64,000 bases of DNA, taken from contig CAYFGP010000002.1 in the NCBI GenBank assembly GCA_964342385.1, forward strand, positions 1 through 64,000. Reading direction: 5' to 3'. Source of the stretch: Oceanospirillum sp964342385. GTDB taxonomy: Bacteria; Pseudomonadota; Gammaproteobacteria; Pseudomonadales; Halomonadaceae. Positions 36,301-43,914 of the stretch are shown piece by piece. Position numbers and translations under genes: made by a program. Every line of letters starts with the position of its first letter. Positions within the stretch are counted from its first letter, which is position 1. A model generated the notes under the pieces. That model saw nothing but the letters and a program-made list of their open reading frames with translations. It was not told the origin of the DNA and did not search any database.

Positions 36301-36859
36301 GTGATTTTTTCACCAGATCTTCAGCAGACAATCCCAGAATATCCAGAGCATCTGCTGCCTCACCCGTACCCTCATTAACAGCAATACCAACCCGCTCAGC
36401 CGCATCCTTAGCCACTGCCAGAGATTGCTCTAATGACAAGCCAACATCTTTACCTACATATACAAACTCAGACAACTGACCCGAGGACATGCCCAACGCA
36501 TCTGCAAAAGCCACAATACGCTTAGTCGCGTTAGCCTGAGACACACCAAACGCGACAGAAGCCGCCACACCAGCACCCGCAGCAATACCCGCCCAGGAAC
36601 CCAGTACAGCAGAATTGGCATCCAGCGCCTCGGTATTAACCCGTACGCTCTCAGTAATACGGCTAACACTATCCGAGATCTGACGCTGACCCGCCAACGC
36701 TGCAGCCTGAGCCGCGCGCAGCCCCTCTTGAGCTAGGGAAGCTCTTTTTAGACTCTCCTCAAATTTGCCGATTTCCTGCGCATTCTGACGGGTAACCTTA
36801 GCGCCGTTCTTATCATGACCCTCAATGACAAACTGAATCTTATGCTTACGATCACTCAT
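30362..36859 (-). CDS. Tail tape measure protein
   Basis: 2165-residue tape measure protein that sets tail length and is expected to help DNA entry. The N-terminal part (about 1-450) has a long Ala-rich helical region with hydrophobic stretches, followed by coiled coils rich in Lys/Glu/Gln (about 520-850). About residues 1470-1560 carry two DUF4214-like repeats (AEFLGRLPDQSGLEYWLEQY and EQYLGRLPTQAELDQYFAEI), unusual in this family. The C-terminal region is again helical, with a Gly-rich segment GGDHLGGWRLVGEQGPE. It is the largest gene in the window. The length suggests a tail of roughly 300 nm at the usual 1.5 angstrom per residue. Confidence 0.93.
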   Translation of the reverse strand: MSDRKHKIQFVIEGHDKNGAKVTRQNAQEIGKFEESLKRASLAQEGLRAAQAAALAGQRQISDSVSRITESVRVNTEALDANSAVLGSWAGIAAGAGVAASVAFGVSQANATKRIVAFADALGMSSGQLSEFVYVGKDVGLSLEQSLAVAKDAAERVGIAVNEGTGEAADALDILGLSAEDLVKKSPVGMILEIGEAYSHLRTEAEKSAILEVFGNDLTLLIPKLRDGAAGYREMAQQGRDLNAVMSDADMQSIADMSDAVGRLADAGLGEFNQTLATVAPAVEVAATAIADHIGVVSAAATGLSIVVAGRLTSSLAGSAAAMVAAEAATQKKALADLAAAKAAEAKALAASRAALSEQAAAQRVLDNARVQKLAGTAAIDRSKALGVLAAANQRVIATETALAAATENTAKAQALASRGARAASVALGALGGPVGLAVTAGLTAMTFAMGSQADEAEDLRGELNQLMGSVDGLTKAQARQQLQNLGPGLEKAKDAAAEYQEEIDSLKAKMDALGDPFELWGGQAKSYEIWRKELINAEGNLDTAKQAVDDYIARQKELQGVLNGTAKATDNATGSGEDSSKQTADQKDKVDALIASLKQQNIELGKGSKELLKYKLAQQGATEKQIELALAEHNAVEAKKAKIAADQKASQAAKTLAGQHEKAVEALEAERIALEEGAEAARIYRLEQAGFGPDQIARQMEIWKEVEALKAKKKAQEEADKAAEKAAGDFNKGVGDFELTVESIGDAWTRTGDKASEAIANMSKMYQEFAEESVNAKSDIDKIDQKLIENEKRRNDGSITQEQFEKNHAKLKADRAKVEETAGKNQIALYHGLAGAMSSAFAQGSKEAQAFQMIQQGLALYDGIRAVVNAWAAPYPTNLAMVPLTIANVASLLGQMGQSFSGGGGASVPSMSQEQIGFETGKMDNESVVNRLDQQIELLEAIERNGSASALNVDLAAAEYQGALFEWVEDVFDKSRMGFVDAMFDASSESWAAIEAHYQSLEMNNPYELVGDKIRIDAEQFYSDANSLVRVIQDIASIKPGDEFGYTGPFGQKLAEEYGYGDDAHAAFKAAMRNTFTELQGHLNEWAVGSIESLADLSDASDGMKEAFDSITGSTRYATAELNDAYAAFDRISGGDYAGYLEKNIDAISRAEGWLEQLTGAYDEHGNQLTNFQLLLSKDVDLFQDQAAAMEQFGVVLGDTFEGGAEEALNFISSIDLVAESLQKTRDLEDQILELTDAQAYQAEMRRRELSVLTDTQKALQKRVWALKDEQAAQESLAAITSLIGGALNPLFSAEQALINANNAMAALGLTGMTYREGLEWMEDFDADQLVGLADQLGLSFVEIQDLIKEIIAGNNEVSGGGSAGSGPLSLDKAEALVVSANVAVLEYSDIINEYFGGVVPSIEEFNAVFDNVDLSAGSGLGEITSLYSDVIDFIGGLPDDASDLRAKWPGNSQSLKLVEPVGDIAESISDIYAEFLGRLPDQSGLEYWLEQYQNGLSLSDISGAVSGGLEAALHSGGDINGALFDAFEQYLGRLPTQAELDQYFAEIVGDVPGGVDISEWVSGLDLSGAISGVVAGLASTAEAEMFADLKALEVDYSDYQSNKSKDTGPAGLGAALVALDSATDKYNSAVAESQKTVTGTTNAVSSANYAESQRQSLLQQWYTLTNNEVELRKMQLAGLDATNHALQEQIWAYEDAETARQALNDRIAFDDDIAGQIARIGASAEDLAYMDLDAQFDEWIRQAEEVGGDLAAVEELYGLKRAEIAAEYAEQAAEEAKKAASVWVEDAGLNDYLGSVSDYVESQSDLIRDAAQEQIDLLEAWRDTAQDLRDYVEQLRISELSPLGPAQKLAEAQESFAALFVRAEAGDIEAAGQLSSAADTYLNLADGYYGRSDAYTSLFYDVSDSLDSLGIDLLAANDDSAIERINQAMAADIDALKVYAQRELAWSESQAYQLTGISDSLGEWPEKFDAMLGDLAGDIGAAVAAAMPERPAAASSAPYSPDKNGSYWDLKAAQSVPGSSSVSISYAPDKGRDFSHFKTKPVSASIVDPNLPAFASGGDHLGGWRLVGEQGPEIEATGPSRIFNAQDTRRILAGSGNSGGADLSPLLAEIKALRESNQRLEKIVDKLLSEQSGANASTASQLDQIKQATDSVARSNRQIPAVI

Positions 36860-36887
36860 ACATCACCCGACCAAAACCTACAGACAC

Positions 36888-36914
36888 AAAAAAAGCCCGG
36901 CCAAACGACCAGGC
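36888..36914 (-). terminator. Terminator-like hairpin before the tape measure gene
   Basis: On the minus strand GCCTGG / CCGGGC (one G-T pair) with an 8-base loop and T7, 29 bp before the tape measure ATG. Confidence 0.7.
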
Positions 36915-36946
36915 TCAAACAACCACCACAAACTCAGACACAACAG

Positions 36947-37299
36947 CTACGATTTACTATTAATCACCTCTAACGCACCGCGCTCGATCAGCTGCACCTG
37001 CCGAAAAAGCTTAGCTCGCTTCTTCCGCTTAGATACTCGCAGGTTTAGCACAGACTCCAGCGCAGGGTAATCCAATCCCTGATAAAAACAACCGCCCATA
37101 CCAGCAACAATTTTCCATTGAGTCTGGCATGATAGAAAGACTTCCAGCGCCTGCCAGTTCTCTGGCATTACTGCAAAATCATCATCTTCAGCAGGCTCTG
37201 GCAGCTCAAACCCTAACCACTGAGCATCAGACTCCAAATCATCCTTACCCGGACTGGATCTTACCCCGCCCCAGTAGCGCCCGATTTCAATAAGTTTTT
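36947..37299 (-). CDS. GT-like tail assembly chaperone extension (DUF1799), made by -1 frameshift
   Basis: The downstream part of a lambda G/GT-type chaperone pair. It has no ATG: the frame opens inside the upstream gene, and only a TTG at 37237 could start it alone. A ribosome slipping at A-AAA-AAC (37294-37300) enters this frame and reads LIEIGRYWGGVRSSPGKDDL, then ESDAQWLGFELPEPAEDDD. The C-terminal region (IVAGMGGCFYQGLDYPALES) matches DUF1799, the usual GT domain in such phages. The fusion with the G-like protein helps load the major tail protein onto the tape measure. Confidence 0.8.
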
Positions 37300-37668
37300 T
37301 TGGCGAAACTTCTCCGCAAACTCTTTGGAGTACAGGACACTACGCACCAAGTGCTGCAGGGCTTCACGGTAGCAACGTACATCCAGTAACTGATCCAGCA
37401 GATCTTTATCAAAGACCAGCACCTCACCCGCCTCCGTCTGCAGACCTGGGATATCTTTAATAATCTTCAGCATGACCTCTTCGTCGGTCATAACTTCAAT
37501 ACCCCTCTCTTCACACTGCGTACGATCCAGGGCATTAACCAGCTCTTCACGCTCTTTTTCACCGATGTAGCGCACCTCGACAGACATAGCCACCGGCTGA
37601 TCCTGATCCGGGTAATACACATCGACTGATTCAGTTACGGTTTCAATTTTACGAACAACAAAAGACAT
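37261..37668 (-). CDS. G-like tail assembly chaperone
   Basis: 135-residue protein in the position of lambda gpG, between the major tail protein and the tape measure. It is mostly helical and acidic (KEREELVNALDRTQCEERG, QTEAGEVLVFDKDLLDQLLD). Its last codons include the slippery heptamer A-AAA-AAC, so a fraction of ribosomes makes the longer GT-like product. The ATG is preceded by AGGA, which directly follows the T-run of a strong terminator hairpin. Confidence 0.8.
   Translation of the reverse strand: MSFVVRKIETVTESVDVYYPDQDQPVAMSVEVRYIGEKEREELVNALDRTQCEERGIEVMTDEEVMLKIIKDIPGLQTEAGEVLVFDKDLLDQLLDVRCYREALQHLVRSVLYSKEFAEKFRQKNLLKSGATGAG
37294..37300 (-). promoter_or_regulatory. -1 ribosomal frameshift site A-AAA-AAC
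   Basis: Within CGC CAA AAA AAC TTA of the G-like gene. The heptamer fits X-XXY-YYZ, with zero-frame codons AAA AAC. No stop separates it from the DUF1799 frame, and the zero frame ends 33 bases further on. Programmed -1 shifts at this place are the rule in tailed phages. Confidence 0.82.
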
Positions 37669-37679
37669 AATTTTTTCCT

Positions 37680-37703
37680 AAAAAAAAGCCCGCATCAGCG
37701 GGC
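37680..37703 (-). terminator. Strong terminator between major tail protein and chaperone genes
   Basis: On the minus strand GCCCGC-TGAT-GCGGGC followed by T8. The T-run runs straight into AGGA, the ribosome binding site of the next gene. It would lower expression of everything after the abundant major tail protein. Confidence 0.85.
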
Positions 37704-37738
37704 ACAATTGAGCAGAACAACAACACAACAACCGACAG

Positions 37739-38698
37739 CTAGCGAACCGTCAAAACAAGCTCATCATTTCCGGTATCGGTTGGGATTAAACGGGCATCCA
37801 TTTGATAATGAAGAATCCCGTCTGAATCGGAAAAGCTGATACCAGACAGCTGCACCACAGGCGCATCGAACTCAACAATAGCGCCATCCGTTGTGCCGTG
37901 CTGAATCTTCAGGGTTTCAGTGGTGACACCGTTGTGACTGGATACCGCCGCAAAGAAATCTTTGGTTGCCAGATTCGGGGCTTCAATCGTCAGCTGGCCG
38001 CTAGGCGCACGATCAGTAATCTGTACTGACTCACTACCGATCACATTGCGGTAAACCACGTTCACAGACATATCCAGATCAAAGCTTTCTGCAATGCAGT
38101 CATAAGCCCCGATCTGATAAACCGGCGTATTGGCTGCAGTAACCGGAATCGGTGTTTGCCAGGCGGTATAGTTCGCCGTAGGCGCTGTACCGATATCCGT
38201 GGGCGCATTCCAGATTCCAGTTATTGTGAAGCTCATAGAGGGCATTGCACCCTTGCTGCCGTTAAACTTCACCGTACCGCGACAGCCCGTTACTTTGTGC
38301 TGCTGAGAACCCTGAATAAAGTAGAAGGTTGCCGATTCAAAACCCTCTGAAACCGGCTTGTACTCCCAGCGCGGCTGAGGATCAGGCGCTGGAAATTCGG
38401 TTTCAGAAAAACCGCAGATTCGCAGCAGCAGACCATAGGCCGGGGCAACCGTGACATCACCAGAACCCGTCAACTCAGCATCAAACGACAGTGTGACATA
38501 GGCACCGGTATTAAATTCAAGGTCATTACCCAGCGCTGCCCGGTCAATCTCACGACCCACCCGATTGCCTTCATAAGGGCTAATACTTAGGTTTTTCGTA
38601 ATGACCGCATTACTGCCATCTGGCGAAGGATCGACACCGTATGTCACCTCATCCTTCATCAGCAGGATTTTTTTCTTGAACAGAATCGGCCCGGCCAT
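37739..38698 (-). CDS. Major tail (tube) protein
   Basis: 319-residue tail tube protein. Start MAGPILFKKKILLMKDE at 38698 is seven bases after GAGGAG. The N-terminus with DEVTYGVDPSPDGSNAVIT and the later GSQQHKVTGCRGTVKFNG are typical of siphovirus tube subunits. The protein is beta-rich throughout, without membrane segments. A strong terminator follows directly, as expected for a highly expressed structural gene. Confidence 0.85.
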   Translation of the reverse strand: MAGPILFKKKILLMKDEVTYGVDPSPDGSNAVITKNLSISPYEGNRVGREIDRAALGNDLEFNTGAYVTLSFDAELTGSGDVTVAPAYGLLLRICGFSETEFPAPDPQPRWEYKPVSEGFESATFYFIQGSQQHKVTGCRGTVKFNGSKGAMPSMSFTITGIWNAPTDIGTAPTANYTAWQTPIPVTAANTPVYQIGAYDCIAESFDLDMSVNVVYRNVIGSESVQITDRAPSGQLTIEAPNLATKDFFAAVSSHNGVTTETLKIQHGTTDGAIVEFDAPVVQLSGISFSDSDGILHYQMDARLIPTDTGNDELVLTVR

Positions 38699-38807
38699 CT
38701 GCATTCTCCTCAGGTTTTGGTTTTAGTTTCTTTACCATTGCTTCAGCCTGCGCCCGAGGCACACGCTGACCATCGATCATGATGTATCGACCACCCTGAC
38801 CATCCAT
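38649..38807 (-). CDS. Small phage protein overlapping the major tail gene
   Basis: 52 residues, MDGQGGRYIMIDGQRVPRAQ then a basic helix and an acidic tail. The ATG at 38807 has AGAGGTG eight bases upstream. It overlaps the first 50 bases of the major tail gene in another frame, which suggests translational coupling. Short proteins with a 'GxYxxxxGxRVP' pattern occur beside tail genes in other phages, but the function is unknown. Confidence 0.65.
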   Translation of the reverse strand: MDGQGGRYIMIDGQRVPRAQAEAMVKKLKPKPEENADGRADSVQEKNPADEG

Positions 38808-38819
38808 AAACACACCTCT

Positions 38820-39215
38820 CTAACGCTGACGAATCCAGACCGGCAGCGCCCAATATTCACGCCACCAGACAATATCGCCCGCGATATTTTCCGCCCGGCC
38901 TTTCAGATAGTAAGCATCACCCGTCATTTCATTAGGCGACCAACCCAACATAAGCCCTCTTATTTCACTTCGGGCCTGTTCCAATCGATCCCGAGGCGCA
39001 ACAATCCAAACCCCATAATTTTGCACCACTTGCTGAGTAGCCACCTGCGACTTCGGCTCATCCAACGCCTCATCGCCAGACATCCAAATCAGTGCCGCCG
39101 GGATTTCCTGGTCAAGTTCATCCAGAGCCTCCATAAACCACGGGTGATCAACCGTGACAAAAAAAGGACACAGCTGTCGCACCAAGCCAATCAACTCATC
39201 ACTATGATTCATCAT
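38820..39215 (-). CDS. Tail terminator protein (lambda gpU-like)
   Basis: 131 residues in the place of the tail terminator, which stops tail polymerisation and joins tail to head. The start at 39215 overlaps the stop of the upstream Z-like gene (ATGA). The central segment TQQVVQNYGVWIVAPRDRLE and the ending DAYYLKGRAENIAGDIVWWR fit the gpU-like fold. Assignment rests on position and general pattern. Confidence 0.7.
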   Translation of the reverse strand: MMNHSDELIGLVRQLCPFFVTVDHPWFMEALDELDQEIPAALIWMSGDEALDEPKSQVATQQVVQNYGVWIVAPRDRLEQARSEIRGLMLGWSPNEMTGDAYYLKGRAENIAGDIVWWREYWALPVWIRQR

Positions 39216-39826
39216 GTCTTGTAACCCGCTTTCCAAAGCTCATTCTCAAGCCGACCAATAAACTGACGCGGCAAATCCTCTTCAACAAAGTCGTATATAT
39301 CATCAACCACCGCCGGATGACCGACCATGAAAGGTATTGACACCGCCCGCTGACGATGCAGCTTAGATTTATTGTCACTTTGATTTTTGCGCTTAAACGG
39401 AATTATTTTCCCGCTATCTTGCCCTTTACCAAAAAACACCCCCTCTGCCAGCTCACGTCCTTTATCACGCCTTACACGAGCCGTCACCCGCTGACGTCTA
39501 GCACGATAACTACCGTTAACCGGGTGATTCTTGATAGGCACCTTACGCATGACAGAGGAAGCCTTAAACATCTCCAGCGGCAGCTTACCGCCGGTATACA
39601 GCATCGCCCGCTCCATGCTGTCCCGCTGAGTTCGCCGAATAGTCAGAGAATCCCGGATATCACGCGCAGAGATAGTGTATCTTTTACGCACCTCCTTACT
39701 GATCATGGTTGCCGTCTTGCTTGTCGTCCGACTCAATGCTGAGTCCATCGCCTTTTTAACCAGCGTCGGCTCAAACATATCCATCAGCTCGCGAATACCG
39801 TAGTACTGCAAATAACTGGTCATCAA
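39212..39826 (-). CDS. Minor tail protein Z-like
   Basis: 204 residues, very basic, similar to the prophage minor tail protein Z family, which acts at the head-proximal end of the tail. Features are the N-terminal helix (FEPTLVKKAMDSALSRTTSK), RKRYTISARDIRDSLTIRR, and a C-terminal segment (DFVEEDLPRQFIGRLENEL). It overlaps the FII-like gene by 4 bases and the terminator gene by 4 bases. Confidence 0.78.
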   Translation of the reverse strand: MMTSYLQYYGIRELMDMFEPTLVKKAMDSALSRTTSKTATMISKEVRKRYTISARDIRDSLTIRRTQRDSMERAMLYTGGKLPLEMFKASSVMRKVPIKNHPVNGSYRARRQRVTARVRRDKGRELAEGVFFGKGQDSGKIIPFKRKNQSDNKSKLHRQRAVSIPFMVGHPAVVDDIYDFVEEDLPRQFIGRLENELWKAGYKT

Positions 39827-40146
39827 ACCACCTCCCAGGTCTCCAGCCCCCGATCCCGCTTAATCACCTGCAGTAGACGATAAACACGATCAGAGACCTT
39901 CACGCTTAGATTGCGCGAAGGCTTAACCCCACCAAACAGCAAGTCCGGCAGATCGATCACGGTGATCACTCGGGGATAACCCTCGCTGTCCATCGCCTGA
40001 TAGTTTTCGTTTAAATCCGCCAGACACTCACCGGACGGCGGATCAGTGGACGAATCCAAACCCGGAGCCCAGAACACCGCCGATGAGCCGAAGGAATCCA
40101 TTAACGCCTGTTCACACTCAGACCAGGCATCATTAAAGCCACTCAC
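39823..40146 (-). CDS. Head-tail joining protein (lambda gpFII-like)
   Basis: 107 residues with the pattern of FII-type attachment proteins: an N-terminal helix (NDAWSECEQALMDSFG), a beta core (VITVIDLPDLLFGGVKPSRN) and a C-terminal YRLLQVIKRDRGLETWEVV strand pair. It lies between the cement protein and the Z-like gene, as in lambda-type genomes. It shares one base with the neighbour at 40146. Confidence 0.78.
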   Translation of the reverse strand: MSGFNDAWSECEQALMDSFGSSAVFWAPGLDSSTDPPSGECLADLNENYQAMDSEGYPRVITVIDLPDLLFGGVKPSRNLSVKVSDRVYRLLQVIKRDRGLETWEVV

Positions 40147-40505
40147 TAGCCCACCTGCCCGGTCAGCATGACCCGCGCAGTGGTGTCGCCATTAATCGCC
40201 GCATGGGTGAAAAAGCCCACCGGCTTATAGGTAGTAGCCGGGCTACCACCATCATCTGCTGCAGTAGTAATCTCACTAACTGCATCATTCCAGTACGCAG
40301 CATCAAGCTGGCTCGACGCATCTACTACCGCCTTAGCCAGCTCAAACTCACCGCGATAAACCGCTGATGCCAGCTCGCCTTCCAGCGCATCATGATGCGG
40401 CACCACCAACAGACCACCGATAAGCACAGGCGAGCCACCCACCACACCGCCTGCAGGTGCCGTAAAATTCACAACACCGTTTTCTTCAGAAAGATAATTT
40501 TTCAT
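40146..40505 (-). CDS. DUF2190 capsid cement protein
   Basis: 119 residues. Start MKNYLSEENGVVNFTAPAGG at 40505, typical of DUF2190 proteins. The GxPVLIGGLLVVPHHDA and YRGEFELAKAV segments are also characteristic. Members decorate and stabilise the head, in the genomic place of lambda gpD. The frame extends upstream but without a ribosome binding site. Confidence 0.85.
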   Translation of the reverse strand: MKNYLSEENGVVNFTAPAGGVVGGSPVLIGGLLVVPHHDALEGELASAVYRGEFELAKAVVDASSQLDAAYWNDAVSEITTAADDGGSPATTYKPVGFFTHAAINGDTTARVMLTGQVG

Positions 40506-40611
40506 ACCACACCCCAAAAAGCGCACACGACAAAGCCCACAGCTAAAGCCGTGTGCATACAAAGAAACAAAAGGGAAAGAGTTAGAACCTGATCAGAACA
40601 ACCAGAAAAGA

Positions 40612-42870
40612 TTAAGCTGCAGCTGCGCCCGGATTCTTATACATAGTGCGATGCGACAGTGCAGCCACACCCGCATCATGACGCACCTTGAACTGAGTAC
40701 CATCCACGGACCAGTTTTCTTTCTGTTCCAGATATGGCTGCTCATTACCATCCAGATAAGCAACCTCAATCGTACCCTGCGATTGATCCGCCGCCAGGAA
40801 CCAAGGCACCGGAGCACTCGCTTTTTTCGCCGCCTTATCAATACGCGCATCCGTGATTACTTCACACATGCCCTGAGCCGTGTTTGGTGCAGTAGAACCC
40901 TGCTCATCAGGATTGTATTGAGCGGTCATCAGCGTATTAGCGCGAGACTTATTGGTGCGACCTGTGATCAGGTATTTAGGCTCAATATTCAGAGGGGTTT
41001 CTGCGCTATCTTCGTGCATCGCCATTGCCACATCTGCCGCATCCAGCGCAGCAACAGACAAGGCTGAAGCACTACCCAAATTACCGTGATCCACATGGAA
41101 CAGCGCCTTGCCATCCTTCATTTTTGGATTAGCCATCAACAGCGCATACACCAGATTACCCACGGTGCGCATTGCCGCACGACCCATCAAAGATGGAATC
41201 TCAGTAAAAGCCCCCAGATCATCATTGATTACAGTCTGACGACTAATACCAAAGCCTTTACCATAGGTCGCTAACTGAATCTGCTCAGAGCGATCATTGA
41301 TGGTGGCCTGCTGATATTTACCGCCGTCCGGGATCTCATCCAGCGTCGGAAAGCTATCGAGAGCCACGCGATTACTGATTTTAAAGTCAGACAGAGAGCC
41401 TTTTTTGGTCCAGAGCTGGAACGTCTCCGCAGCCGCTTCAACACCCTGCATCAGTGCTTTATGGGCAACATCCATCATGATATTGCCAAAGTCTGAGCTA
41501 GAGTGCGTAAAGGCCATACCAATCATCTCCATACGATCCATACCGTAAGGAGAGATACCCTTTTCAGACAGCGCCATGCGGGCCATCTCAACCAATGCCA
41601 TGCCGCGATAGCTGTTGTCTTTTTCCAGCTTTTCAATACCCGCACGGGAGGCCAGCGCGTTAGCTAAACCCTGCCGGACAAACTGACCATTACCCGCATG
41701 AATATGCGCCATAGCACCCACACCTGCAGGAGCAGGCCCGGTATAAATTAGCTGACCACCACCCTGACCCGCTGCCGCTTGTGGCGTCGGATTCAGCGCA
41801 CCCAGCAGACGATCCTTAGCCGCCTGAGCTGTGCAATTCATATCATCCAGGCATTGACGCTGAAGCTCCGCATGAGCAGAGAAACCGTTAAACACCAGAT
41901 TGATCTCATCACGCCGCGCTTGCTCCATCTGCTGCCACTGAGCATAACCACCCTGCGCCGAATCTGCCGCCGGCTGAGCCGGAGCCGCAGGAGTTGCAGC
42001 TTGAGGCGTTGCCGCTGGCTGAGCCGGGGCCGCAGGAGTCGCAGCCTGAGGTGTTGCCACCGGCTGAGCCGGAGCTGCAGGAGTCGAAGCTTGAGGCGTT
42101 GCCGCCGATTGGACCGGAGCTGCAGGAGGCGCACTACCCTGCGCACGAGGATCAATTAAAGGCTTAACTTGTTCTGGAGTTTTCATAAAATCCAATGCTC
42201 TATTGTTTGCATGGGCGCTCATTTCGACCGCCTCGGTTAATTCATCAGCAAAGCCAGCATCAATCGCCGCCTGCCCCATCATCCAAGTTTCATCCGTTAA
42301 CAACGGCGTTAACTCGTCTTTGCTCTTGCCGGTCTTCTTCTCGTAGGCCAGCATCAAGCCAGCCTCCCACTGATCCAGCAGATCCGCATAACGACGCATA
42401 TCATTGGCATCACCCAGCTGACCGCCCCACGGCTTATGAACCATCATCCAGCCGTTTTCAGGGATATAAACCACATTCCCCGCCATAGCGATCACCGACC
42501 CCATAGAAGCCGCGATACCCGCGATATAGATCTCTACCCGCGCCGAGTGTTTGAGCAGCATGTTATAGATAGCCAAGCCTTCCATAATGTCGCCACCCAG
42601 CGAGTGCAACAGCACCCTAATCGTGCTGGCATTTTTGGCATTTTCCACTAGATCACGAGCAAACTGCTGAGCACTGACACCCCAGGCACCGATATCACCC
42701 ACAATCAACAGATCAGCCACACCGCCGTTAGCTGCAGCCTGACCAGTGAACTGATACCAAGACTGACCACCTTCAGCGGTTTTAAGATCCATCACCGCTG
42801 CAGCCTGCGCCAAACCCGCAGGATTACGTTGCACCGCCATAGCCATAGGCCGCAAAAGCGGTTGATTCAT
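40612..42870 (-). CDS. ClpP-like prohead protease fused to major capsid protein
   Basis: 752-residue fusion. Residues about 30-225 are a ClpP-type (S14) protease with LLHSLGGDIMEGLAIYN, the catalytic Ser in IAGIAASMGSVIAMAG and the His in WMMVHKPWG. A linker (about 235-300) has nearly four copies of a 15-residue Ala/Pro/Gln/Thr repeat, encoded by a 45-bp tandem repeat. A helical scaffold-like region follows, then the capsid domain (about 380-750; ISRQTVINDDLGAFTEIP, VDHGNLGSASALSVAALD). The protease is expected to release itself and the linker during prohead maturation. The start ATG at 42870 has GTAGGGGG upstream. Confidence 0.88.
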   Translation of the reverse strand: MNQPLLRPMAMAVQRNPAGLAQAAAVMDLKTAEGGQSWYQFTGQAAANGGVADLLIVGDIGAWGVSAQQFARDLVENAKNASTIRVLLHSLGGDIMEGLAIYNMLLKHSARVEIYIAGIAASMGSVIAMAGNVVYIPENGWMMVHKPWGGQLGDANDMRRYADLLDQWEAGLMLAYEKKTGKSKDELTPLLTDETWMMGQAAIDAGFADELTEAVEMSAHANNRALDFMKTPEQVKPLIDPRAQGSAPPAAPVQSAATPQASTPAAPAQPVATPQAATPAAPAQPAATPQAATPAAPAQPAADSAQGGYAQWQQMEQARRDEINLVFNGFSAHAELQRQCLDDMNCTAQAAKDRLLGALNPTPQAAAGQGGGQLIYTGPAPAGVGAMAHIHAGNGQFVRQGLANALASRAGIEKLEKDNSYRGMALVEMARMALSEKGISPYGMDRMEMIGMAFTHSSSDFGNIMMDVAHKALMQGVEAAAETFQLWTKKGSLSDFKISNRVALDSFPTLDEIPDGGKYQQATINDRSEQIQLATYGKGFGISRQTVINDDLGAFTEIPSLMGRAAMRTVGNLVYALLMANPKMKDGKALFHVDHGNLGSASALSVAALDAADVAMAMHEDSAETPLNIEPKYLITGRTNKSRANTLMTAQYNPDEQGSTAPNTAQGMCEVITDARIDKAAKKASAPVPWFLAADQSQGTIEVAYLDGNEQPYLEQKENWSVDGTQFKVRHDAGVAALSHRTMYKNPGAAAA
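41950..42125 (-). repeat. 45-bp tandem repeat in the protease-capsid linker
   Basis: About 3.7 diverged copies of a 45-bp unit, each coding for a 15-residue unit like AAPAQPAATPQAATP. The copies differ at scattered bases, several of them silent. Confidence 0.85.
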
Positions 42871-42897
42871 ACCCACCCCCTACTTTTTTGAAGGCAT

Positions 42898-42926
42898 AAA
42901 AAAACCCGGCCAAATGACCGGGTTTT
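42898..42926 (-). terminator. Terminator between KilA-N gene and protease-capsid gene
   Basis: On the minus strand AACCCGG / CCGGGTT with a short loop and T7. It lies 28 bp before the ATG of the most highly expressed structural gene and shares the motif GGGTTTTTTTATG with sites at 44084, 51427 and 51491. Confidence 0.8.
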
Positions 42927-42942
42927 GAGAAACCGTTAACGA

Positions 42943-43914
42943 TTAATGCAGCAGCCTATGCCGCTCTGACCAAGACAGCGCTTTCATCTGAAAATCACCC
43001 ATCTGCTTTACATTCTCTTGCGGCGATCCTGTACCACCCGCCAGCAACCTGACAAACCGCACTAACAAAGCATCTGCCTCAGCTTGTCGCGCAAAACGAC
43101 CACCTTGAACACCTGTACTGAGATGACCATTTACCTGACCCTCCCAGTCTAAAATCTGGACTACACGCTCTGCACCGTCTTCAATCTGCTGGATATTCTG
43201 CCACACCTGCAGAAGCCGGAACGCCTCAGCGTAATAAGCAATCTCTGCAGGCTCAGTGGATTCCAGCGCACCGACAGAGAAGTATTCCGCTATCACCCGC
43301 TCAACCAACGCCATATCAACACCGGCCATCAGCATCTGATAACCCGTTACAGTCAGCACATATTCAGCCGGGCCATCTGCCACACCGATGCGATCCATAC
43401 CATCCGCCCGGATCGACAACAGGAAATAATGGCGACCATACTCAAAATGGCCTTGACCCAACAACTGCCGGAACTTATCCATCACATAACCCGGACGGCT
43501 ATGAATCCGCTCAATATCACCCACCGTCAAACAGCGACGGCCCAGGTACTCTACAGGGGTGTTGATCTCCAGCGGGTCAGCCGATTCAAACATCTGGCTT
43601 TGCTCGGGCATGCCACCCGAAGTCACTTGATCAAATGTCTGGATAACCTTTAAGTAAAATTCTGGACTGATCCACATGGCATAGGCATAAACCAATTCCC
43701 TGCAAACATAAGTACCAAGTCTAGGCTTTTTTGAAATAGACGGAATCCCGTCTTTTTCAATTTCCTTAATAAGACCTTTGGTTTGCTCGTTTGAAGTCCA
43801 ATACCTAGGGCTATGCTTATTCAGCCCACCAGATGCCTTATGCAGATCATTCAAAGAGAACAACCCATCCAGCATACGAATATCTTTAGAAAGAATAGAG
43901 AGAGAAGCGGCCAT
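42943..43914 (-). CDS. KilA-N domain protein (antirepressor-like)
   Basis: 323 residues. The N-terminal KilA-N domain (about 12-95) shows GLFSLNDLHKASGG, KHSPRYWTSNEQTKGLIKEI and GTYVCRELVYAYAMWISPEF. The rest has a region around GRRCLTVGDIERIHSRPGYV resembling a second DNA-binding or Rha-like unit, and a helical C-terminus. KilA-N proteins of phages bind DNA, and many act as antirepressors. It has an excellent Shine-Dalgarno (AAGGAGG) and a C4-type leader, which supports the antirepressor role. Its place between portal and capsid genes is unusual. Confidence 0.82.
   Translation of the reverse strand: MAASLSILSKDIRMLDGLFSLNDLHKASGGLNKHSPRYWTSNEQTKGLIKEIEKDGIPSISKKPRLGTYVCRELVYAYAMWISPEFYLKVIQTFDQVTSGGMPEQSQMFESADPLEINTPVEYLGRRCLTVGDIERIHSRPGYVMDKFRQLLGQGHFEYGRHYFLLSIRADGMDRIGVADGPAEYVLTVTGYQMLMAGVDMALVERVIAEYFSVGALESTEPAEIAYYAEAFRLLQVWQNIQQIEDGAERVVQILDWEGQVNGHLSTGVQGGRFARQAEADALLVRFVRLLAGGTGSPQENVKQMGDFQMKALSWSERHRLLH

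Noticed and set aside
41950..42125. Regulatory tandem repeat
   Set aside because: The 45-bp period is a multiple of three and codes for a regular Ala/Pro linker, so it is explained as protein repeat.
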